Below are positions 1 through 7,500 of a stretch of DNA of 15,744 nt, piece after piece. A program made the position numbers and the translations under genes. Source of the stretch: Mailhella massiliensis. GTDB taxonomy: Bacteria; Desulfobacterota; Desulfovibrionia; Desulfovibrionales; Desulfovibrionaceae. Every line of letters starts with the position of its first letter. The first letter of the stretch is position 1. The notes below the pieces were generated by a model. That model did no database searches and was not told the origin of the DNA. It worked only from the letters and a program-made list of their open reading frames with translations. The stretch is taken from assembly GCF_020741395.1 (NCBI RefSeq), contig NZ_DYZA01000003.1, forward strand, positions 1 through 15,744, written 5' to 3'.

Positions 1-131
1 AAGGGAAAGGCGTTTGCACATCCTACCGTTTTAGCATAGGGTAACAGTGCACAGCAGGGGGAATATACCCTTTGCCGCCGTGTATGATTTGTTTTTTTGC
101 GCAAGTATCTTCCCTTTCGGAGGTGTTTTTC

Positions 132-692
132 ATGAAAGCCCGCACGATGTTCGCAGGACTGGCCGCGGCCCTGATGCTCGCCGGCTGTTCCAGCATGCCT
201 TCCATCAGCAATCCTTTTGAACAGCCCAGCATCACGGAAACCTACATTTCCCAGTTCCGTGACGTGCCCATCCCTGCGCCCATGAGTACCATTCCCTCCG
301 AGACCCTGGTGACCGTGGCGCCCGACGGAAGCAAATTCGGCCTGGAGTCCTTCAGCGGCCGTGTGGACGGAACATCCCTCGCCAATATCATGATGCAGAA
401 CATGGCCCGCCAGGGCTGGCAGCTGCGCGGTTCCAGCGTAGGCGTGCGTTCCGTGCAGCTTTATGAAAAGGCTCCCCATTATGCGGCAATTTTCTACCGC
501 GAGGGTATGGTGAACACCTCCATGGATGTGTGGGTAGTCAACGGCGTGAATGTGGATATTCTGAGCCTCGTGCCTGAGATGCACAGCAACGGGCTTTCCT
601 CCTCTTATTCCGGCTCCAGCTCCGGCTATTCCGGGGCTCCCTCCACCTATACCGATGTTTCTTCCGGTCAGGTGACCAAACTTTCGGAATAA
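132..692 (+). CDS. Small outer-membrane lipoprotein of unknown function
   Basis: The product has 186 residues. I chose the ATG at 132 because GGAGGTG lies just upstream (119-125) and because it gives a textbook lipoprotein signal: a basic N-terminus, a hydrophobic core and the lipobox LAGC with Cys19. Residue +2 is Ser, which by the E. coli Lol rule predicts export to the outer membrane (inference). The mature part has a compact region (about residues 40-140) containing DVPIPAPM and a stretch about running the protein through 'GRVDGTSLANIMMQNMARQGW', which looks like a small alpha/beta domain. The last 40 residues are low complexity, rich in Ser, Gly and Tyr (SSSYSGSSSGYSG), and probably disordered. 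I do not recognise a characterised family; similar 'DVPIP' lipoproteins seem familiar from desulfovibrios, but I cannot verify that here. It lies 144 bases upstream of coaBC on the same strand, with structured sequence between them. Confidence 0.85.
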   Translation: MKARTMFAGLAAALMLAGCSSMPSISNPFEQPSITETYISQFRDVPIPAPMSTIPSETLVTVAPDGSKFGLESFSGRVDGTSLANIMMQNMARQGWQLRGSSVGVRSVQLYEKAPHYAAIFYREGMVNTSMDVWVVNGVNVDILSLVPEMHSNGLSSSYSGSSSGYSGAPSTYTDVSSGQVTKLSE

Positions 693-709
693 CGGAGTGT
701 CCTCCAGAG

Positions 710-773
710 GCGATTTCAGAAGGCAGGAGCGCAAGGCTGCGTTTGCGGTGAGCGGAAAATCGTTCTGAAACGC
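710..773. other. Imperfect long-range hairpin between lipoprotein gene and coaBC
   Basis: Arms at 710-721 (GCGATTTCAGAA) and 763-773 (TTCTGAAACGC) pair over 11 bp with a single bulged A at 713. The loop of about 40 bases can form a smaller CGCAA/TTGCG stem. A second GC-rich self-complementary stretch (AGCGGCCGCT) follows at about 778-787, then pyrimidine-rich sequence with several T-runs (806-824). There is no clean T-run directly after the main stem, so this is not a standard terminator. It could be a structured leader of coaBC, a weak terminator of the lipoprotein gene, or a dispersed intergenic repeat. The base pairing is seen directly; the role is unknown. Confidence 0.45.
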
Positions 774-836
774 TGCGGAGCGGCCGCTTCAGCGGTGAAC
801 GCGCTTTTTCCTCTTTTATCTTTTCAGGGTTGCGGC

Positions 837-2063
837 ATGGAAAAGCATCTGCTGTTCAAGCGTTTTGCGGATAAGAGGATTCATCTTGGCGTATGCGGCT
901 CCGTAGCCGCTTTCCGTGCGGCTGAACTTGTGCACCGATGGCAGGATACGGGGGCGGGGGTCAGCGCCACGCTCACGGCATCTGCGCGGAAGTTTATCAC
1001 GCCGCTTACCTTTGAGGCTCTCGGTGCGTCGCCGGTGTACGGGGACATGTTCAGTGGGGAAGCTCCCTTCGAGCATCTGGAGCCGGGGCAGGTCGCTCAT
1101 GCCATGGTTATTGCTCCCGCCACGGCGGATATGCTGGCCCGCCTCGCCCAGGGCAGGGCAGACGACATGCTTTCCGCCCAGGCGCTTGCCTTCGACGGCC
1201 CCGTGGTGCTGGCCCCTGCCATGAACCCGCGCATGTGGCGCAACCCCGCCACGCAGGCCAATGTGGAGATTCTGCGCGAGAGGGGATTCATGTTCGTGGG
1301 GCCGGACAGCGGTGTGGTCGCCTGCCACGACGAGGGGCAGGGACGCCTTGCCGATCTGCGCATGATTTACCTTGCCGGGCTTAAGGCTCTTACTCCGCAG
1401 GACATGGAAGGCAGGTCCGTCATGATTACCCTCGGCCCCACCCGCGAGGCATGGGACGACGTGCGCTTCTGGACCAATGCTTCTACGGGAGTGATGGGCG
1501 CCTCCATCGCCGTGGCGGCCTGGCTGCGCGGCGCGGAAGTGCATACCGTATGCGGTCCCGTGGACGTGTGGATGCCTGAGGACAGCGCCTTCCATCGTCA
1601 CAACGTGACAAGCGCGAAGGAAATGCTGGAGGCTGCCCGAGCACTGTGGAAAAGCGCGGATGTGGGCGTGTTCACCGCCGCGGTGGCGGATTTCAGCCCG
1701 GAACCGCACGGCCCGGGCAAGTTCAAGAAGGACAGGGCCGAGGACGGTTTCAGTCTGAATTTTCTGCCCAATGCCGACATACTCCGCACGCTGGCGGAGG
1801 AGCGGTCCGAAGGTCAGGTCGTGGTGGGCTTTGCCGCCGAGAGCGTGCCCGACATGGATGCCCTGGGTCTTGCCGTGCATCACAAGCTTGAGCGCAAGGG
1901 CGCGGATATGATTGTGGGCAACCGTATTGCCGACGGCTTCGGCCGCGCGGCCAACCGCGTGTATGTGGCCGACGCGCAGGGCCGTGAGGAGATATGGCCC
2001 GATATGCCCAAACCTCAGGTGGCCTGGAAGATCATCGACTGGGTCCGTTCACTGACCGTATGA
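837..2063 (+). CDS. coaBC: Bifunctional phosphopantothenoylcysteine decarboxylase / phosphopantothenate-cysteine ligase
   Basis: This bifunctional cytosolic enzyme makes 4'-phosphopantetheine for coenzyme A: CoaB joins cysteine to phosphopantothenate (CTP-dependent) and CoaC decarboxylates the product with FMN. The product is 408 residues, about the usual length. The CoaC domain (about 1-180) shows the His at H80 (FEHLE), the PAMN motif with N130 and the active-site Cys C163 in VVACHDEGQGRL, each five positions later than in E. coli Dfp, which supports the ATG at 837 (AGGG at 826-829) over an in-frame GTG at 795. The CoaB domain (about 190-408) has ITLGPTREAWD, TNASTGVMG with N214, AAVADF, KFKKD with K295/K297, and VGFAAES. 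The usual SSGKMG Lys is Val here. Its stop overlaps the next start (ATGA), so the two are probably translationally coupled. Confidence 0.96.
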   Translation: MEKHLLFKRFADKRIHLGVCGSVAAFRAAELVHRWQDTGAGVSATLTASARKFITPLTFEALGASPVYGDMFSGEAPFEHLEPGQVAHAMVIAPATADMLARLAQGRADDMLSAQALAFDGPVVLAPAMNPRMWRNPATQANVEILRERGFMFVGPDSGVVACHDEGQGRLADLRMIYLAGLKALTPQDMEGRSVMITLGPTREAWDDVRFWTNASTGVMGASIAVAAWLRGAEVHTVCGPVDVWMPEDSAFHRHNVTSAKEMLEAARALWKSADVGVFTAAVADFSPEPHGPGKFKKDRAEDGFSLNFLPNADILRTLAEERSEGQVVVGFAAESVPDMDALGLAVHHKLERKGADMIVGNRIADGFGRAANRVYVADAQGREEIWPDMPKPQVAWKIIDWVRSLTV

Positions 2064-2809
2064 TGGGCCGTTCCGTCATAGCGCGCCCGTGGCTCAAGGC
2101 CGGGCTTTCCGCGCTGCTTCTGGAAAGCGAGGAGCGTGTTTTTGAGCTGCAGCGGAAGCCGGAGGCGGCCCGCAGGGAGCCTCCCGTACCTTCCGTTTCC
2201 GCAGAAAGGAGTGGTTCGAAAGGCGGAGAAGTCGCGGCATCGCCGTGCCGCGCCGCACCAGCTGTGAAGAAAACTTCAACCGTGACATGCCCTGCGCGGG
2301 AGCCTTCCGGTACGGATATTCTCGTTACTCCCGGAGCTCAGCCTGTGGAGAGCTGGCCGGAAACATGGCTTGCGCTCAAAAACCGCCGTCCTCTGCCTCC
2401 TTGTCCGCTGGTTCTGTGGTCGTATTTCGGCCTTGGGGAGGATCTGACCGGCGTGCCCGATGAGAAGCGCCGTAAAGTCATCGTGCGCATGCTCATGGAA
2501 CTCAGGCACCCCGGAGGCACCCATGTGTTCTGGCCCTGCAACCTTCCCGGGGAAGAGAACGGAGCCGCGTTGTTCTGGTCGGGTGTGAAGCTTCTGAACC
2601 CGAGGGTGTTGCTGCTTTTCGGCTCCGATACGCGGGATGCGCTTTCCATGCCGAAAACACTTTTCCCTTTCTGCGAGGAGCGGGTGAACGGCAGACTCGT
2701 CATACAGCTGCCGCGTCCCTCGTCACTTGCGGAAGATGAGCCTTCGTTCAGCCGTGCGCTGGTGTTTCTCTCGCAGAGGTTGAAGTTCTGCGCAAAGCGC
2801 GGGGCATAA
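2060..2809 (+). CDS. Unknown protein coupled to coaBC; possible degenerate uracil-DNA glycosylase fold
   Basis: The product has 249 residues. The start at 2060 is chosen because ATG overlaps the coaBC stop as ATGA; a second ATG follows directly. Residues 1-30 look helical. About 35-95 is rich in Pro, Ser, Ala and charged residues, probably a linker. Residues 100-245 form a compact domain. Its order of motifs resembles family 4/5 uracil-DNA glycosylases: FGLGEDLTGVP then a helix ending in RML (123-145) where those have an ED..G.P motif and helix; HVFWPCNLP (155-163) where they have the strand with N-x-x-K-C-R-P; LLNPRVLLLFGSDTRDAL (178-195) where they have 'irPkvivaLG..A'; and RLVIQLPRPSSL (212-223) where they have the HPS/HPA motif. 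The catalytic GEAPG, the His and the Fe-S cysteines are absent. The fold is my inference; no activity is implied. The intrinsic terminator at 2852 ends the transcript. Confidence 0.75.
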   Translation: MMGRSVIARPWLKAGLSALLLESEERVFELQRKPEAARREPPVPSVSAERSGSKGGEVAASPCRAAPAVKKTSTVTCPAREPSGTDILVTPGAQPVESWPETWLALKNRRPLPPCPLVLWSYFGLGEDLTGVPDEKRRKVIVRMLMELRHPGGTHVFWPCNLPGEENGAALFWSGVKLLNPRVLLLFGSDTRDALSMPKTLFPFCEERVNGRLVIQLPRPSSLAEDEPSFSRALVFLSQRLKFCAKRGA

Positions 2810-2851
2810 GCTCATTTTTCCTTCGAGCGCGGACAGTTTTGAAAAGCTGAG

Positions 2852-2881
2852 GAGCGGTTCTTTGAGGAGCCGCTCTTTTTT
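2852..2881 (+). terminator. Intrinsic terminator after the coaBC operon
   Basis: A nine-pair stem (GAGCGGTTC / GAGCCGCTC, one T·G pair) with a 6-base loop is followed directly by six T residues (2876-2881). It ends the coaBC operon. On the minus strand the same stem has a short displaced T-run (TTTT about 7 bases later), so it may also stop transcripts from the small membrane gene at 2942-3121. Confidence 0.88.
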
Positions 2882-2890
2882 ATGGCTGCG

Positions 2891-2920
2891 AGGCTGCCCG
2901 AAAGTCTTCAGAGGCAGCCT
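2891..2920. other. Hairpin between convergent gene ends
   Basis: AGGCTGCC (2891-2898) and GGCAGCCT (2913-2920) form a perfect 8-bp stem with a 14-base loop. It lies just past the plus-strand terminator and 21 bases beyond the stop of the minus-strand gene. No T-run follows on either strand. It may protect the 3' end of the minus-strand mRNA; that is inference. Confidence 0.5.
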
Positions 2921-2941
2921 TCCGCAGGAAGACGAGCCGCG

Positions 2942-3121
2942 TCAGTCCTTCTTTTTATCCCGCATCCTTTTTTCATAGAGCTTCGCGGACGTGAGCCCCG
3001 CAAGCAGTCCCATGGTGGAGCCGAACACTATGCCTTCCGCCGTGTTCACGAAGCCGAAAAGTACGGCGAAGATACCGACGGAGCTGCCGATCAGGAAACC
3101 TCGAAGAATAAACGGACTCAT
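2942..3121 (-). CDS. Small two-helix inner-membrane protein, unknown
   Basis: The product has 59 residues with two predicted membrane helices (about 4-25 and 30-49) joined by a short NTAEG turn, and a strongly basic C-terminal tail (KRMRDKKKD), consistent with both ends in the cytoplasm. The helices carry small-residue patterns (GSSVG, GSTMGLLAG) that could pack together. The open frame extends upstream to ATG 3154, but that start is preceded only by pyrimidine-rich sequence. The start at 3121 has GAGG six bases upstream and gives a compact helix pair, so I prefer it. It stands alone between convergent and divergent neighbours, with a TTGACA promoter candidate upstream. I do not recognise a named family, so its function is unknown. 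Confidence 0.72.
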   Translation of the reverse strand: MSPFILRGFLIGSSVGIFAVLFGFVNTAEGIVFGSTMGLLAGLTSAKLYEKRMRDKKKD

Positions 3122-3177
3122 ACAGAACCTCATGGACGCGCGTTTTATTGCCATATTAAAAGGGAAGGGAGTCCGTC

Positions 3178-3207
3178 ATAATCTACGTTTGCCTGTTTTT
3201 TTGTCAA
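3178..3207 (-). promoter_or_regulatory. Sigma70-type promoter for the small membrane gene
   Basis: On the minus strand, TTGACA (3207-3202) is separated by 18 bases from GATTAT (3183-3178). This would start transcription near 3171, about 50 bases before the chosen start codon. The spacer begins with a run of A residues. Confidence 0.5.
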
Positions 3208-3227
3208 TGCGCCGCTGTGGCGGCGCA
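3208..3227. promoter_or_regulatory. Perfect inverted repeat in the divergent region upstream of the efflux operon
   Basis: TGCGCCGC and GCGGCGCA form a perfect 8-bp palindrome around a 4-base centre (TGTG). It abuts the -35 box of the minus-strand promoter and lies about 115 bases upstream of the efflux operon. No T-run follows on either strand, so a terminator is unlikely. It could be an operator read by a dimeric regulator or a structured leader. The symmetry is seen; the role is inferred. Confidence 0.4.
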
Positions 3228-3264
3228 CCCGGGCGCACGTCGGCTGGGGAGAGGCGGCGGTGAT

Positions 3265-3345
3265 ATGTTTTCGGGCTGTTCCGGCAAAGGGCCGCCCCGG
3301 CATTTTCCGGGCGGACGTGCTTACGATGAGGAGGAAGGCTCATGA
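3265..3345 (+). other. Possible 26-residue leader ORF overlapping the efflux operon start
   Basis: An ATG at 3265 opens a 26-codon frame whose TGA (3343-3345) overlaps the adaptor ATG at 3342 as ATGA. A purine-rich stretch (GGGGAGAGG, about 3246-3254) and GGTGA precede it at imperfect spacing. The frame contains a hairpin (CCGCCC at 3292-3297 with GGGCGG at 3309-3314). It could be a translationally coupled leader, but short frames like this arise by chance in GC-rich DNA. Confidence 0.25.
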
Positions 3346-4574
3346 CAATCTTGCGCGTGGCGGCAGCGGCTGGGCTGTGCTTTTTTCTTGCAGCCTGCGA
3401 CGGCGACGGAAAATCATCCGGCCGGGCGGAAGCTCCGCCTCCCGTGGTGACGGCGGTGGAGCTTGCCCGCATGGATGTTCCTTTGCACGCCACGTTCATG
3501 GGGCAGACGCAGGGCAGTCATTCTGCGGCGATAAAGCCGCAGGTGACGGGCATATTGCAGAAACGCCTTTTTGAGGAAGGCTCCTATGTGGAAAAGGGCG
3601 CGCCTTTGTTCGATATTGATAACGCGCCCTACAAAGCGGCCCTAGAACAGGCGCAGGGGCAGCTTGCGCAGGCCTCAAGCACCTTGGAGAACGCGCGGAA
3701 GGAATATGAGCGCGTGCGCAGGCTCTCTCAGGACAACGCCGTGAGCCGTCAGCAGCTCGACAGCGCCTATGCCGCCTTCCGGGGCGCGCAGGCGCAGGTG
3801 GAAACGGCGAAGGCGGCCTGCGACGAGGCCGGCCTGCGCCTGGGATACTGCCGTGTGGAAGCCCCCGTTTCCGGCTGGACCAGCCGGGAAGTCACTACCG
3901 TGGGCTCCCTGGTCACGCCGGAGAGCACGCTCACCTTCATCAATCAGAGCGACCCCATGGATGTTCAGTTTTCTGTGCCCGGGGTGGAACTTTTCACCAT
4001 GCGCGAAATGGAGGCGGGCGGCAGGGCCGTCAGTTACGGAAAAGGCTCGGCAGCGGAACTTCGCCTTATGGAGGGGGTGGAGTACGGCAGACAGGGCGTG
4101 GTGATTTTTCTGGATACGCAGGTGGATACCGCAACGAGCGCTGTGCGTGCCAAGGCCCGCTTTCCCAATCCGGACGGGACGCTCCTGCCCGGGCAGTTCG
4201 TCATCGTGCGCGTAGGCGGAGCGAAGCTTGTGGGGGCCGTCATGCTTCCGCAGGAAGCCCTTATGCAGACGGAGCGTGGGCCGGAAGTTTATGTGCTGGA
4301 GGAGGGAGATAAGGTTTCTCTTGCCCCTGTGACGTTGGGGCCTGCCTTCGGAAGTTACTTTCTGGTGGAAAAGGGGCTGGAGGCCGGGCAGAAGGTGGTG
4401 GTGCAGGGCCAGAACAAGGCGACTCCCGGAGAGAAGGTGGAGCCGACGCTCATGCGTCAGGAACTCAAAGGGGATTCTCTGGATACGCCGGATTCCTCGA
4501 ACCCGGTGACGGGCAGAGGCGTGGAAGCTGCCCCTGCACCCGTTTCCCCTGTAAAGGAGGCCCCGCATGAGTGA
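3342..4574 (+). CDS. RND efflux periplasmic adaptor lipoprotein (AcrA/MexA type)
   Basis: The product is a 410-residue membrane fusion protein that bridges the RND pump and the outer-membrane channel. A strong AGGAGG (about 3329-3335) precedes the ATG. The signal peptide ends in the lipobox LAAC with Cys19. The next residue is Asp, which in E. coli keeps lipoproteins in the inner membrane, as expected for this role. The order of domains is normal: a lipoyl half-motif near 65-95 (IKPQVTGILQKRLFEEGSYV), a coiled-coil hairpin about 100-165 (heptad-rich, LSQDNAVSRQQLD at the turn), the second lipoyl half (YCRVEAPVSGWTS), a beta-barrel, and a membrane-proximal domain. The last 40 residues are Pro/Ala/Glu-rich and probably flexible. 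It overlaps the pump gene by eight bases. The substrate cannot be told from sequence. Confidence 0.95.
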   Translation: MTILRVAAAAGLCFFLAACDGDGKSSGRAEAPPPVVTAVELARMDVPLHATFMGQTQGSHSAAIKPQVTGILQKRLFEEGSYVEKGAPLFDIDNAPYKAALEQAQGQLAQASSTLENARKEYERVRRLSQDNAVSRQQLDSAYAAFRGAQAQVETAKAACDEAGLRLGYCRVEAPVSGWTSREVTTVGSLVTPESTLTFINQSDPMDVQFSVPGVELFTMREMEAGGRAVSYGKGSAAELRLMEGVEYGRQGVVIFLDTQVDTATSAVRAKARFPNPDGTLLPGQFVIVRVGGAKLVGAVMLPQEALMQTERGPEVYVLEEGDKVSLAPVTLGPAFGSYFLVEKGLEAGQKVVVQGQNKATPGEKVEPTLMRQELKGDSLDTPDSSNPVTGRGVEAAPAPVSPVKEAPHE

Positions 4575-7500
4575 TGATTCTCACAACGACATACCTGCCG
4601 GGCAGGGCAGGCATATTCCCGTCGCGCCCAGGCCGGGATTCTTTCTGCGGCGCCCAGTGCTTTCCATGGTGCTTTCCCTGTTCATCGTGCTGGCGGGGAT
4701 ATTGTCCATACGCGAGCTTCCCGTGGCCCAGTACCCCGACCTTATTCCTCCCACCATATCGGTGAACGCGCAGTACCCCGGGGCCAGCCCCGAGATCATC
4801 GCGCAGACGGTGGCTACACCTATAGAGGAGCAGATCAACGGAGTATCCGACATGATCTATATGAGTTCCGTCAGCTCCTCCAGCGGTTCCATGCAGATTT
4901 CCGTGACTTTCGCCGTGGGGACGGATCCCGATATCGCCCAGGTGAACGTGAACAACAGGGTGCAGGCCGCCGTGCCCATGCTGCCGGAAATCGTGCGCCA
5001 GTACGGCGTGACGGTGGATACCTTTTCCCCCGCCATACTGGAAATAGTGGCCCTGTATTCCCAAGGGGGCATGTACGATGCAACCTACCTCAGCAATTAC
5101 GCTCTGGTGAACCTTTTGGACGGGCTCAAGCGCGTACCCGGTGTGGGGCAGGCTCAGATACTGGGCAGCCGCGACCATGCCATGCGCATCTGGCTCGACC
5201 CGCCGCGCATGGCGCAGCTCGGCATAAGTACCAGTGATATTGCGCAGGCCGTGAACGACCAGAACGCTCAGTATTCCCTGGGCAGCGTGGGGAGCCAGCC
5301 CGGTTCGGACGCACTTTCCATGACGTGGCAGCTTCAGGCAAAGGGGCGGCTGGTCACGGCGGAGGAGTTCGGAGATATTATTCTTCGCGCCTCTCCCGAA
5401 GGAGGAGTTCTGCGACTGCGCGACGTGGGCCGTGTGGAACTCGGGGCGGAAAGCTACAATTTCGCCTGTGCCATAGACGGCGCCACCGCCATTCCTCTGG
5501 CCATATTTCTCGCCCCGGGCAGCAACGCCCTGGATACCGCAGGCCGCGTGGCCGCCTATATGGAGGAGCAGGCAAAGTTCTTCCCCACGGGCATGGACTA
5601 CATGGTGCCCTACGACACTACCATATTCGTGCGCCTTTCCGTGGAAGAGGTGGTGCGCACCCTTGTGGAGGCCATGCTGCTCGTGTTCGCCGTGGTCTAT
5701 CTCTTCCTTCAGGACTGGCGCGCCACGCTCATTCCCTGCCTTGCCGTGCCCATAGCCCTGGTAGGCACTTTCGCCGGGGTCTATCTGCTGGATTTTTCCA
5801 TCAATACACTCACGCTGTTCGCCCTGGTCCTGGCTATCGGCATGGTTGTGGACGATGCCATAGTGGTTCTGGAAAATGTGGAGCGCGTCCTGCATGACGA
5901 GAGCCTCGATGTGGCCGGAGCTACGGCCATGGCCATGAACGAGGTGACTTCCGCCGTTGTCGCCATAGTGCTCGTGCTGTGCAGCGTGTTCATTCCCGTG
6001 GGCTTTCTCGGCGGCCTTGCCGGCGTGATGTACCGACAGTTCGCCGTGACCATCGCCATGGCCGTAGTCATTTCCGGTGTGGTGGCGTTGACTCTTACAC
6101 CTGCATTGTGTCTTCTGCTTCTGAAGAAAAAGCGTCGGGAAGCCTGGGCTCCTTTCCGCTGGTTCAATCGTTTTTTCGATGCCGTGACTGAGGGGTTTGC
6201 CCGCTTGGTAGGTTTCTTCCTCCGGCACGGCGCGTTTTCCTTCCTTATCCTTCTGGGGCTTTCCGCCGCCACGGCAGAATTGTTCAGCCGTGTACCCACG
6301 ACTCTGGTGCCGGAGGAGGATCAGGGTTCTCTCATGTGTACCATTTCCCTGCCGGAAGGTTCGGCCCTGCCCAAAACGCGCGAGCTTGTCATGGACGTGA
6401 GCAGAAAGGTGCGCGAACTTCCTGCCGTAGCCCATGTACTCAGCCTTTCCGGCTACGACCTCATCAACAGTACCCTGAACACGAGCTCGGGTACGCTGTT
6501 CATACAGCTCAGGCCCTGGGAGGAGCGCGAAAAGCTGGGCCTCAGCCTCGATGAGACGCTGCGGCGCATCTATGCCTTAGGCCTTGCGGAAAGCCGGGGC
6601 ATGGTTCTGCCCTTCAATCCGCCGCCCATCATGGGCATGAGCAATACCGGCGGCTTTGAAATGGAAATACAGACCACGTCCGGCACTCCCGCCGAACTTG
6701 CCGCAACCGCCTCCCGTTTTGCCGCCGAGGCCTCAAAACGACCGGAGCTTTCCCGTGTGAGCAGCGCCTTCAGCGTGGCTTCTCCCAGGCTTTTTGTGGA
6801 GCTCGACAGGGAAAAGGCCATGATGTCCGGCGTGGACTGCGCCGAGGTCTTCAACATGCTGGGGGCCACGCTGGGCTCCACCTACATCAACGACTTCAAT
6901 CTCTACGGCCGAACCTTCAAGGTGATGATGCAGGCCGATGAGCAGTACCGGAGCCTGCCCGACAGCATGCGGTCGCTGTATGTGGCGTCCTCCTCCGGTG
7001 AGCAGATACCGCTCACCTCTCTGGTGACGGTGAAGACCAGCGGCGGGCCGGACAGCGTTTCCCACTTCAACGGGCTTTTGTCCGCCAAGATCACGGGCAG
7101 CCCCGCGCCGGGCGCAAGTTCCGGACAGGCCATAGCCGCTCTGGAGGAGGCGGCCGCCGCCCTGCCTCAGGGCTACAGTTATGCCTGGTCCGGCGTGACG
7201 TATCAGGAAGTGGAGACCGGCGGCACAGATTTTTCCGTGCTGGGACTCAGCGTGCTCATGATCTTTCTCATTCTCGCTGCTCAGTATGAGCGCTGGAGCC
7301 TGCCGGCAGCCGTGCTTTCCGCCGTACCCTTTGCGGTGTTCGGGGCCATTTTCGGCAACTGGCTCGTAGGGCTTTCCAACGATATTTACACACAGGTGGC
7401 CATTATCACGCTTCTGGGTCTGGCCTGCAAGAACGCCATTCTCATCATCGAATTCGCGGTAGAACTGCGCGGGCAGGGAAGAACGCTGGAAGAAGCCGCC

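Noticed and set aside
1..131. Promoter elements ahead of the lipoprotein gene (TTGCAC at 14-19, TATGAT at 82-87)
   Set aside because: The boxes do not pair at acceptable spacing, so I do not call a promoter.
816..1883. A 355-codon minus-strand frame
   Set aside because: It is antisense to coaBC, with no ribosome-binding site and a composition typical of shadow frames.
4465..6435. A 656-codon open frame on the minus strand
   Set aside because: It is antisense to the adaptor end and the RND pump gene. The translation is His/Gly/Arg-rich without any domain, as expected for a frame opposite GC-rich coding DNA.
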